Shown piece after piece: positions 15,620-23,500 of a stretch of DNA of 64,000 nt. The notes beneath the pieces were generated by a model. That model was not told where the DNA came from. It did not search any database and saw only the letters and a list, made by a program, of their open reading frames with translations. The DNA is from Scatosoma sp048465415 (GTDB lineage: Bacteria; Bacillota; Clostridia; Christensenellales; Borkfalkiaceae), in assembly GCA_048465415.1 (NCBI GenBank), contig DBFWLO010000010.1, forward strand, positions 1 through 64,000, read 5' to 3'. How positions within the stretch are numbered: the first letter of the stretch is position 1; every line of letters begins with the position of its first letter. The position numbers and the translations under genes were made by a program.

Positions 15620-16396
15620 ATGAAAACGATAGCGGCGTGGAGCGGCGGCAAAGACAGCACGGCTGCCATCATTACCTATTTAGCCCACGGCGGAAAAATT
15701 GATGAAGCGGTATATTGCCGGGTGATGTTTAATGATACCGTTTCCGCCGAATACCCCGAACACGAGGAATTTATTCACAGCATAGCGATCCCGAAGCTGG
15801 AAAGCTGGGGAATCCCGGTGAGAGTGGTGCAGTCGCATGTCAGTTATGTGGATCAGTTTTTAACAGTCTATCAATCGGGTAAACGCCAGGGCGAAATTTA
15901 CGGATTTCCCTATTTACAAGGCGCATGGTGTAATGATCGATTGAAATTGCGTCCCTTACGCGAATATTTCCGGGGGGTAGGAGAACATAGACAAATCGTC
16001 GGAATCGCGTATGACGAGCAGCACCGCGCCGCCAAAAAGACGGTTGCAGGCAGAATCCTGCCGCTGGTGCAGTATAAAATCTGGGAAGCGGACACGTTCG
16101 ACATCTGTCGCGCAGAAGGGCTACTATCGCCGGCGTATGAGTTTACGACGCGTTTGGGCTGCTGGTTCTGTCATTCCCAAAAGGTAGCGCAAATCAAACG
16201 CCTATACAAATATTATCCGGAGCTATGGGCTGAATTGGAAAGATTGGATAATCTGTCCCCGGTGGCGTTCCGACCGGATTATCCGCTGCAATACTACTCA
16301 AAACGCTTCGCGCGGGAAGTTCGGCAGGAGCCGGAGCGGGATTTAATTGATCTATGGAAATCGCAGATAAATGAAAATAGATATTTTCAAAACTGA
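15620..16396 (+). CDS. PAPS reductase-like PP-loop protein
   Basis: 258 aa. The PP-loop SGGKDS at residues 8-13 is the ATP pyrophosphatase signature of the PAPS reductase/DndC superfamily. Further family blocks are VYCRVMFNDTVSAEYPE, GAWCNDRLKLRPLREYF and GCWFCHSQ with Cys181 and Cys184, which may bind zinc or a cluster with the earlier Cys. Phage members of this group are abundant and mostly uncharacterised; relatives act in sulfur chemistry or DNA phosphorothioation. The ATG at 15620 follows GGGAGGAG; an earlier ATG at 15602 has no such site. It overlaps the methyltransferase gene by 26 bp, so the two are coupled and may work on the same DNA. Confidence 0.88.
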   Translation: MKTIAAWSGGKDSTAAIITYLAHGGKIDEAVYCRVMFNDTVSAEYPEHEEFIHSIAIPKLESWGIPVRVVQSHVSYVDQFLTVYQSGKRQGEIYGFPYLQGAWCNDRLKLRPLREYFRGVGEHRQIVGIAYDEQHRAAKKTVAGRILPLVQYKIWEADTFDICRAEGLLSPAYEFTTRLGCWFCHSQKVAQIKRLYKYYPELWAELERLDNLSPVAFRPDYPLQYYSKRFAREVRQEPERDLIDLWKSQINENRYFQN

Positions 16397-16904
16397 AAAC
16401 CGGTATCGGGTGATATACGCGGATCCGCCGTGGCGGGAACGCGGCGCAGGAAAAATCAAACGCGGCGCGGATAGACATTACCCATTAATGAAAACCGAGG
16501 AAATAGCCGCTCTCCCGGTGAGCCGATTGATTTCGTCGGACGGGTGTCATCTGTATGTATGGGCTACAAACAATCATTTGTTGGACGCCTTCGAAGTGGT
16601 TCGGGCGTGGGGGTTCCGATATGTGACAATGATAACATGGGGCAAGGATCGTATAGGATTGGGGCAATATTTTCGGGGAAAAACGGAACATTGTATTTTT
16701 GCGGTCAACGGGAATCTGCCGTATAAGATTATAGACGGCAAACGCCAGCAGGGGGAAACATTGATAATAGCCCCGCGGAAAGAGCATAGCCGCAAGCCCG
16801 AAGAAATGCGGCAGATGATAGAGCGAGTAAGCTATGAGCCGCGAATAGAGCTGTTTGCTCGGCGCCCGGCGAGCGGCTGGGATTGCTGGGGCAACGAAGT
16901 ATAA
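16371..16904 (+). CDS. MT-A70 family N6-adenine DNA methyltransferase
   Basis: 177 aa. The catalytic motif DPPW lies at residues 18-21 (VIYADPPWRERG). The rest of the family pattern is present: HYPLMKTEEIAALPV, HLYVWATNNHLLDAFEVVRA, GFRYVTMITWGKDRIGLGQYF and FAVNG, and the C-terminal ELFARRPASGWDCWGNEV. Such orphan enzymes methylate adenine in short DNA motifs and are common in phages and plasmids, often to escape restriction or mark DNA for replication. No cognate restriction gene is near. It starts within the end of the PP-loop gene. Confidence 0.92.
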   Translation: MKIDIFKTENRYRVIYADPPWRERGAGKIKRGADRHYPLMKTEEIAALPVSRLISSDGCHLYVWATNNHLLDAFEVVRAWGFRYVTMITWGKDRIGLGQYFRGKTEHCIFAVNGNLPYKIIDGKRQQGETLIIAPRKEHSRKPEEMRQMIERVSYEPRIELFARRPASGWDCWGNEV

Positions 16905-16953
16905 ATATATTCCCCGATAAAGGGAACGGTAGGAACGAAAGGAAGGTACATAC

Positions 16954-18039
16954 ATGGGAGCGTTGGCGATACCCGAAAATTTTACATACACGAAGCGGTA
17001 TTATTCGCATTTGCAGGCAATGGCAAAGGCGGGTTTTGCCGCGCTTGGAAAAGCGGTATTCGGATTTATTTTCGGGGAATGCAGTTGGAAACAGACCTGC
17101 GAGGAAACGTATCCTCAATTAGCTCACAATTTGAATTGTTCTCGCTCCTCTGTTGCAAGGTGGGTAAAAAGGTTAAACGAAAAAGGCTTGATAAAACGTC
17201 TGGACAGGACGCGTTCGGAATATGAAACGAACGAGCGCGCCAAGGACTCGGACGGATTTATTATCACGCCTTCCTTTTTCTATACTATGGAATTTTCGTT
17301 CAAGAGCGGAACAAGATACCTTCGACAAAATGAAATAGACGTCGGGAGTTATATATTGAGTTGGAGCCTGAATCCGAAAACAATAGGATATAAAGGCTCG
17401 ATCGGGAATATAGCGCGAACGCTGGGAATATCGACGACTACGGCATCGGAAGCGATCGATGCTTTGATAGAAACGGGACTGATAAAACGCGAAGAAACGC
17501 CGGATTCATTGAACGGTGCGGCAATCTTCAAATATACAGCGGATAAAGAGCTGGTGTATGCGGTCCGAAAAGCTTTTCGGAAAAACAAGAAAGAGGAAAA
17601 GCTCCCGGAGAACATTAGGCAGGCAAACGAAAAAGCAGCGCGCGAGAGTTACTATTCAAAGTTGAGAGCCGAGGCAGAGCGGGAAGCGGAAAAGCGCAGT
17701 CGCCCGTTGCGATTAGACGGGAAATATGCGGCGGCGTTCCGAGAGCGCCGGAAGCTCGATGTTGCGGAAAACAAGGAGATCGACGAGGAAAAGCTCCGGG
17801 AGATAAAGAAACGGCGTGAGATCCTTTGGAACACCATCACGGATCGGGCGCGTGCGTTCGGATTTTCCGAAACAGAACTTTCGGAACTCGGGGAAGCGTT
17901 GCCGAAATATAAATGCCGGAAATGTTCAGATACGGGAATAAAACCAGACGGAACATATTGCGATTGTTACCCCGAATGGCGAAAGCGACTAAAAGATATA
18001 GACTTTACGGCGGGTGTAAAGTCTGGGCGAATTGGATAA
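16954..18039 (+). CDS. Probable replication initiation protein (double winged helix with Cys-rich tail)
   Basis: 361 aa. Residues about 40-85 form a first winged helix (LAHNLNCSRSSVARWVKRLN, then EKGLIKRLDRTR), and 130-185 a second (IGNIARTLGISTTTASEAID, then ALIETGLIKREETP). A charged coiled segment (about 205-300) follows. The C-terminus has Cys321, Cys324, Cys336 and Cys338 in the pattern CxxCxDTG-x7-CxC, the zinc knuckle seen in DnaI/DnaC-type and phage replication proteins. This resembles phage replication proteins that bind origin repeats and recruit a helicase. Direct and inverted repeats at 18131-18224 lie just downstream, where an origin is expected. No HUH nuclease motif is visible. 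RBS AAGGAAGG. Confidence 0.75.
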   Translation: MGALAIPENFTYTKRYYSHLQAMAKAGFAALGKAVFGFIFGECSWKQTCEETYPQLAHNLNCSRSSVARWVKRLNEKGLIKRLDRTRSEYETNERAKDSDGFIITPSFFYTMEFSFKSGTRYLRQNEIDVGSYILSWSLNPKTIGYKGSIGNIARTLGISTTTASEAIDALIETGLIKREETPDSLNGAAIFKYTADKELVYAVRKAFRKNKKEEKLPENIRQANEKAARESYYSKLRAEAEREAEKRSRPLRLDGKYAAAFRERRKLDVAENKEIDEEKLREIKKRREILWNTITDRARAFGFSETELSELGEALPKYKCRKCSDTGIKPDGTYCDCYPEWRKRLKDIDFTAGVKSGRIG

Positions 18040-18046
18040 AAAATAA

Positions 18047-18127
18047 AAGCGTGGAGAGATCCGCGCTTATAGTCGTATAAAAAATTGAGCATTCCGCCCC
18101 CGAAGAAGGAGCGGGATATTTTTTTGT
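18047..18127 (+). terminator. Hairpins and T-run after the replication gene
   Basis: AAGCGTGGA (18047-18055) pairs with TCCGCGCTT (18060-18068) with one G-T pair. A second stem, ATTCCGC (18091-18097) with GCGGGAT (18111-18117), is followed by a run of T to 18127. The second has terminator form and would end the right-arm operon. Confidence 0.65.
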
Positions 18128-18130
18128 CTT

Positions 18131-18224
18131 TCGACCCTCCGAAAATGAGATTTTCAAGGTATTAATTTTGGAGGGTAAAATTTTTCAAGGTCTAAAAATT
18201 TGAGGGTACGGTGTCATTTTCGGA
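18131..18224. repeat. Iteron-like repeats, candidate replication origin
   Basis: Two direct copies of about 27 bp (18151-18177 and 18182-18208) share TTTTCAAGGT at the start and GAGGGTA at the end, 31 bp apart, about three helical turns. They are enclosed by a perfect 11-bp inverted repeat, TCCGAAAATGA (18138-18148) and TCATTTTCGGA (18214-18224), and ACCCTCC (18134-18140) is the reverse complement of the GGAGGGT in copy 1. Position behind a double-HTH replication protein makes an origin the best guess. Confidence 0.6.
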
Positions 18225-18332
18225 TAGTAATATAATGATTATAATTCTTTCTTTTTTTAAGAAGGAATACGCGGCGGCGCCGGATAGCGGGCGCCAAAGC
18301 CGCAGGAAGGGAAGGCGGAAGGATAGAAACGG

Positions 18333-18398
18333 GGAAGCCCGGGGGCAGGCTTCCGGGATATGGTAGAAGGAAAACGGAAAGCCGCGGATGCGGCTTTC
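18333..18398 (+). repeat. Double-hairpin repeat, copy 1
   Basis: GGAAGCC (18333-18339) pairs with GGCTTCC (18348-18354), and GAAAGCCGC (18377-18385) pairs with GCGGCTTTC (18390-18398). The same two stems, with loop GGAC or GGAT in the second, recur at 19233-19292 on the other side of the toxin-antitoxin genes. Upstream sequence (GAAGGGAAGGCGGAAGGAT) is also partly shared. Positions 18225-18332 and 18399-18490 hold no convincing gene. Confidence 0.65.
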
Positions 18399-18496
18399 TC
18401 GGTGTTGGCGCTTGTGGGCGGAGGCGCTGCCGCCGCGGTGAATCTGCCCGGCATGCTGATAAATAACGATTCCCCGCTCGGTGCGGTAAAAAACAC

Positions 18497-18525
18497 TTGA
18501 CTTTGTTGCATTATTGTGTTATAAT
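18497..18525 (+). promoter_or_regulatory. Promoter of the toxin-antitoxin operon
   Basis: TTGACT (18497-18502) and TATAAT (18520-18525) are 17 bp apart, 29 bp before the antitoxin start. AGGGAGGA provides the RBS. Type II antitoxin-toxin complexes usually repress such a promoter. Confidence 0.85.
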
Positions 18526-18554
18526 TTGACTACACTATACAGGGAGGACTTTTC

Positions 18555-18842
18555 ATGGGAGAGATTTCTATTCGTCCGTCGAGAGACATCAGAACAAATT
18601 ATGCCGAAATATCGCGTTTGTGCAAGCAGCACCCTGTCGCCGTGACGGTGAACGGGCGGGAAGATTCCGTACTGATGAGCCACGAACAATATAACGACAT
18701 GCAAGCGGAGTTGGCTCTTTTGAAAGAGCAGTTACAGATGTATGCGGTATTGGCGAACGCTGCCGACGATATTAAAATGGGACGGATGTACAAAGCGGAC
18801 GAAGCGTTTGACGATATTGTATCCAAACTGAAAGGGCTGTGA
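18555..18842 (+). CDS. Phd/YefM-type antitoxin
   Basis: 95 aa. The N-terminal half is the Phd/YefM DNA-binding fold: IRPSRDIRTNYAEISRLCKQ, then HPVAVTVNGREDSVLMSHEQ. The C-terminal part (YAVLANAADDIKMGRMYKAD, then EAFDDIVSKL) is the disordered-to-helical toxin-binding segment. It neutralises the ParE-like toxin encoded one base downstream and probably autoregulates with it. It helps keep the element in the population. The start is well defined by AGGGAGGA and by the promoter upstream. Confidence 0.92.
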   Translation: MGEISIRPSRDIRTNYAEISRLCKQHPVAVTVNGREDSVLMSHEQYNDMQAELALLKEQLQMYAVLANAADDIKMGRMYKADEAFDDIVSKLKGL

Positions 18843-18843
18843 T

Positions 18844-19164
18844 ATGAGTTACGAGATCGAAGTCACGGCAACCGCGAAACAAAATTACACGGATATAGCC
18901 TTTTATCTTTACGAGGAATCGAAAAGCGTCGATATAGCGGTTAAGTTTATTCGGGAATTGCAGGCGGACGTTGAGCGGCTGCGTGAATTTCCGAAAAGCG
19001 GGGCATTGCCGAAAGATAGGATTCTATTAGCGACAGATTATAGATACCTTGTCCACGGAAATTATCTGACATTTTATACGATAGATGAAAAGTCGAAAAA
19101 GATTTATATTAGCGCCGTGTTTAATGCCAAAGAGGACTATAAAAGAGTTTTAAGCCGGTTATAA
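18844..19164 (+). CDS. RelE/ParE-family toxin
   Basis: 106 aa with the ParE-like pattern: YEIEVTATAKQNYTDIAFYL, helix KFIRELQADVERLREFPKSG, strand DYRYLVHGNYLTFYTIDEKS and the closing IYISAVFNAKEDYKRVLSRL. The order antitoxin then toxin and the one-base gap are typical. Whether it acts on gyrase (ParE) or on ribosome-bound mRNA (RelE/YoeB) cannot be told; the FNAKEDYKRVL tail is closer to ParE/RelE-type members that follow YefM-like partners. It is located near attR, as is common for stability modules of integrated elements. Confidence 0.9.
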   Translation: MSYEIEVTATAKQNYTDIAFYLYEESKSVDIAVKFIRELQADVERLREFPKSGALPKDRILLATDYRYLVHGNYLTFYTIDEKSKKIYISAVFNAKEDYKRVLSRL

Positions 19165-19232
19165 TGTACAGCGGCGTCGGTTCGTGTACACCAAAAATCG
19201 CGCGAAGGGCGAAAAGGCGGGAATTGATACGG

Positions 19233-19292
19233 GAAGCCCGCGGGCGGGCTTCGATATGGCTCGGTTTGATATGAAGCCGCGGACGCGGCTTC
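19233..19292 (+). repeat. Double-hairpin repeat, copy 2
   Basis: GAAGCCCGC (19233-19241) pairs with GCGGGCTTC (19244-19252), and GAAGCCGC (19273-19280) pairs with GCGGCTTC (19285-19292). It repeats the structure at 18333-18398. Compensating differences between the copies (GGAAGCC versus GAAGCCCGC stems, each still paired) suggest selection on structure. The rest of 19165-19509 holds no convincing gene. Confidence 0.65.
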
Positions 19293-19429
19293 GTCGATTT
19301 TACCCAGTTGAGCAAAAAGATCCGTCGAAAGGCGGCTGATAGATTGTGAATCCCTACCGTCGCAGCAGGGCAAAATAAGAAAAAAGCCCCGCGGCATCCG
19401 TCGAGGGCGAAAATTAAAAGAAATACGGC

Positions 19430-19444
19430 GGGGGAAAACGGGGA
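19430..19444 (+). repeat. Right-end counterpart of the arm-type repeat
   Basis: GGGGGAAAACGGGGA matches the left-end GGGGGAAAATGGGGG (384-398) in 13 of 15 positions and in the same orientation, 65 bp inside attR. Candidate integrase arm site. Confidence 0.4.
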
Positions 19445-19509
19445 TTTTAAGAATGAAAAAATCGCTGAATCCCTTATGAATAAAGGCATTGCGAGGGTTC
19501 CTTTTGCCC

Positions 19510-19554
19510 CTGTTAATCCGAGTGTCGTCAGTTCGAGCCTGACAGGAGCAGCCA
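19510..19554 (+). repeat. attR, 45-bp direct repeat
   Basis: Exact copy of 222-266, a 3' fragment of tRNA-Asn without the 5' half, so it is not a functional tRNA. It marks the right end of the element. Confidence 0.95.
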
Positions 19555-19558
19555 TAAT

Positions 19559-19606
19559 AAATAAACAAACCTGTACTTTTCAAGTACAGGTTTGTTTATT
19601 TATTGA
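19559..19606 (+). terminator. Original tRNA-Asn terminator after attR
   Basis: A long perfect stem, AATAAACAAACCTGTACTT with AAGTACAGGTTTGTTTATT, lies directly behind attR. Before integration it would have followed tRNA-Asn. Being nearly symmetric, it can act on both strands. Confidence 0.88.
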
Positions 19607-20428
19607 AAAAACTTCATTGAAAATACGCATTTACCCTTTTACCGTTGAGAATTTGGAAACTAAGCAATCAGTTCTTAAAGATAAAGAGAAAAATCCTTCC
19701 CGTAGAACACTGGAACTTTTATACACTAAAATGAAGGCGAGAAGGAAGCGACTGGAAAGCGGGATAAAGTTTTGGGTGAAAATTGGGACGCGGAACACAA
19801 TAAAGAAAAGTAATCATGCAAAGCGCTCTTTTTATACTTGGATTTTAACGTGCGAGGCAGTTCTCTGTTAAAGTTCTAATTGCATAAAATTTAGTAAGTA
19901 ATGATTTTGAAAGAAACTAAATTCGTAATAGTGATTGTGGGGCGATGGATAATCAATATGTAAAATTGCGCGTTTTTAGTGCTATGTATGAGGTAAGAGT
20001 ATGGCATTAACGTATAAATATAGTATTAATCTTTATCTTACGCGTTTCCCGGATAAAAAGTTGTGCAACTCTATTATTATATAGGGTTATAATTCCATAA
20101 AGAATATTTGCATTTTTATGAGAAAAAAAGAATGAAGTTGCTCCGAGACGGAGAGGTCGCGGAGAGGTTCGCCAAATATATCGCGTATGTTCGGGCGTAG
20201 ACCTTTGAGCGGTAAAGTAGGCGCCTTATTTACTTCCGGTTGCCTTTAAACGTATATAAAATACGTATCTGTCCGTTTCTATGGCTGCGAATAAATTAGT
20301 GTGTCCGATGGGCAATTGCCTTTCCGCTTCTGTTTTTGATTGAAAAAAAATGTGGTGAATTTGTGTTGGTATAAGTTTTAATTATGGTATATATAAAAAA
20401 TATCGGGGGTAAATTGGTGAAATTATAT
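19607..20428. other. AT-rich region without recognisable genes
   Basis: About 820 bp. A frame reading through attR to 19871 has a basic tail (KMKARRKRLESGIKFWVKIG) but starts inside the tRNA fragment and lacks an RBS; it could include the remnant of an old gene. A 22-codon frame at about 20130-20200 (MKLLRDGEVAERFAKYIAYV) has no strong RBS. I see no RNA gene. Confidence 0.5.
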
Positions 20429-20457
20429 TTGACATCTTTTAATAAAATGTATATAAT
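20429..20457 (+). promoter_or_regulatory. Promoter of the giant LRR lipoprotein gene
   Basis: Perfect boxes: TTGACA (20429-20434) and TATAAT (20452-20457) with 17 bp between. The 5' leader would be about 90 nt, ending in AAGGAGAG before the ATG at 20553. A constitutive sigma-A promoter of near-consensus strength is implied. Confidence 0.88.
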
Positions 20458-20552
20458 AAATTAAATAATACTATTTTTATACAGGAAGTATTTTCTTCTT
20501 AGCATCGTGTCAGCCGTGTGGTTGTGCAAATAAAGAGTCAAGGAGAGTAGTA

Positions 20553-23500
20553 ATGAAAGTAAAGAAGCTGCTGTGTACATTGTTGATAACGCTTTCTACC
20601 GTTTTGGGATTGGCGTTTTCGGCGGCTTGTGCCAAAAATCCGGTGAAGCCTCCTGTGGATCCCCCTAAGGAAGAGGGACCTGAAACGGGCGTCTATTATT
20701 ATGACTCCGATGAAGGCGAGTACCTGATTTCACTCGGTAAAGGTGATCAGGTGGTTTTTACCACGGCGAAACTCTCCGCTATCGGTACTTATTCCATAGA
20801 AGGAGGGAATCTTACGTTTACCGTTCCCGCTGCAGAGACGGACGGAGAGGACGAAAAAGGTACGAATATCCCCGCGATTCTCGCCGGGAATGTACTCACC
20901 GTGACATATGAAGAAACCGAATGGAGATTTTTAAAAAAGATCATGTATTCGGTTGTCTTTGATACCGGAATTCAGGAAGAAGCGACAAGCGTTTCCGTGC
21001 TGAACGGAAAGACGATTGCGAAGCCTGCGGATCCTACCCGCGAGGGGCAGCTATTCCTCGGCTGGTATGCGGACAAGAACTATCAGAAACTTTATAATTT
21101 CGGATCCGAAACCGTGACAAAGGATACGACTCTTTATGCGCAGTGGACTCCGGTGGTTCCCGAACAGACGGAATATGAAATTAAATTCGATCTCAATTAC
21201 GAGGGGGCGGAGTCCGTCGAGTCGATTCAAACGATTGGCGGAAAACTTTATAACGTTACGACGCCCGAACGCGACGGATACGATTTCGGCGGCTGGTGGA
21301 TAAGCGTCTACAACGATCCAGACAGGCTTTCCTATAAATACACCGAGGACATGGTGTTTTCGGAAAATCTTACTATGTATGCCAAGTGGTTGCCTAAGAG
21401 CACGGGAAACAAGCTTTCCGCGCCTGTTGTGACCGTGACGGAGACCGGGATCACTTGGACGGATACCGGTGCGGCCACCTATTGGGTTGAGTTGGCGTAT
21501 ATCAGGGAGAATGGCGACGAACAGCTTCTTATTGGTCAATTTGTCACTTCTCCCGGCCAAAAGTTTGATTTCTCTTCCGCCGCTGCGGGAGATTATGTCG
21601 TGCGCGTGAAGTCCTGCGCGGCGATTTCACAAAACGATTCCGACCCGGCGATCGTTTATTACCTCAATAAGGGACTTGAAAAAGTCTCCGATTTCAGCGT
21701 GGCGGGCGACGCGCTTATTTTCAACGCCGTTCCCCATGCGGAAAAATATCTCGTCACCGTCGACTGCGGAAATAAAGAACATAACCACACGTTGTTCGAT
21801 AACGGCAAGTCCACTTATTACAACTTCTCCAACTGCGAGATGCAGGAAGGTGGAATTAAATTTACTGTCACGGCGGTTGCGGACGGATATGCTTCCTCGA
21901 CTTCCGAAACGTTCGTATACGAGAGAACGCTCGAGTCGATTTCTCAATTTGCGTTTGATAACGAGAACGAGACGCTTTCCTGGAAAGCGGTTCCCGCCGC
22001 GGCTTCTTATATCGTCACGATTACCTACGGCGGTAAGTCCGTAACCATGAACATCGGCGGCAAGACGCAGATCAGTCTCAAACAGTATGCCTCCGCCGAC
22101 GGAGATATCAAAGTCGGCGTCTATCCCAAAACGAAGGGATATAATTCGCCCGAAGCTGCGGAGTATACATATAAAAAGACCGCTCTTGCGACGCCTTCCG
22201 ATATTAAGATTTCCGGAACGATTTTGAGCTGGGCGTCCGTTGACGGTGCGGAGAAGTATGAAATTCGTATCGGCCAGAATAAATATTTGACGAATACAAA
22301 GGAAGCGAAATTCGATCTTTCTTCCATTGACAATGACATGAATTGGACAAAGGCGGCCGATTATCGTCTCTCTATCCGTGCAATTGGCGCGCAGAACTCG
22401 TCGTGGAGCGACGAGATCGATATCCGTTACTATGCGCTTTACAGCACGCTTTCTTATGCGGAAGGACTGCTTTCCTGGCGTCACGTTGTGGGCGCGGCGG
22501 CGTACGAAGTCAAAGTCAACGACGGAGAGGTGCAGACGCTTACCGACGGCTCCAATCATACGGCGATTACCTTTAACCGCGCCGGCGAAAATATTCTTTC
22601 GATCCGCTTCTTTGACGGAAACGTCTGGTCGGACTGGGCGACGCTGACGGTCAAAGCCTATGAAATCTCTTTTGACAGCCGCGGCGGATCGGGTGTAGAT
22701 TCTTTTTATAAGGCGATCGGCGATCCCGTAGATTTTCCCGAATCTACGCGTGCGGGATATACGTTCGGAGGCTGGTATAATTCCGTATCGGGCGCGAGCG
22801 GCAACGGCGCGCTGTATCGGGACGAGTTCTTCGGCGAAACGGGCGATATAATGCTCTATGCCTATTGGAAACCCGCGACCTTCAAGGTTACTTACGATTG
22901 CGGAGAAGGCAACACGATCGAGAACGAAAGCGGAGAAGTCATGTACGGTAAGGCCTATCAGCTCGACGTTCCCACGCCCGCGGACGGCACCCTGGTATTC
23001 ATGGGCTGGTATTCGGAGGCAAACGGCAAAGGGATTCAATATACCGACGCAGCCGGAAAGAGCCTCGACGTCTGGAAATTGCCTTATGGCGTCCCGGTAA
23101 TCGCTTGTTGGCAACAGCTGCTTTCTTATTCGAGAACTTCGGACGGAAATTCGGAAGGATATTCCGTCGTAAGAAATAAAAAAATTGCTGCGGCTCTTTA
23201 TGTGGATATCACGATTCCCGCGACCTATCAGGGGCCGGACGATTCGCAACCGCTGCCCGTTCTGATTGTCGACGGAGCCGCCTTTGCATCGTGTTCCTCT
23301 CTTGAAAGTATCCGTATTCCTAATTGCGTCACGATCATCGAATCCACTGCGTTCAATAATTGTTCGAGTCTTAAAAAAGTGGAAATCTATAATGTTGATG
23401 GCGTGATCGATCCCGTATATTCGTCTCTTAACGGTACCATTATTTTTAAGAATCCGAGAACGAAAGCCGTGGATTTGTTCTATGTCCCGCAGGGCTTGGC

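Larger units (their letters stand above)
222..19554. mobile_element. Integrated phage-like element in tRNA-Asn (about 19.3 kb)
   Basis: The element is bounded by identical 45-bp repeats, 222-266 (within tRNA-Asn) and 19510-19554. It starts with a tyrosine integrase pointing at attL, then a leftward Bro-N/DinD-like gene and XRE repressor, with almost all other genes rightward. Contents include membrane-anchored LRR proteins, a four-TM P-loop protein, a probable replication protein with iteron-like repeats, an MT-A70 methyltransferase, a PP-loop enzyme and a toxin-antitoxin pair. No terminase, portal, capsid, tail, lysin or relaxase could be recognised, so it is neither a normal tailed prophage nor a clear ICE. 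A filamentous-phage-like nature is a hypothesis based on gene order and topology of the surface block. Confidence 0.93.

Noticed and set aside
16954..18039. Rolling-circle HUH replication protein
   Set aside because: No HUH pair and no catalytic Tyr motif; the protein is two winged helices and a zinc knuckle.
19476..19871. 131-codon frame across attR
   Set aside because: It begins in the tRNA fragment side of the element, has no RBS, and its reading through the att core and terminator stem is a chance product. A decayed gene in its last part cannot be excluded.
21627..23249. 540-codon antisense frame within the giant LRR gene
   Set aside because: Long antisense frames arise from codon bias in repeat proteins; no RBS and basic low-complexity product. 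The same holds for 56425-58590 opposite oppA and others.
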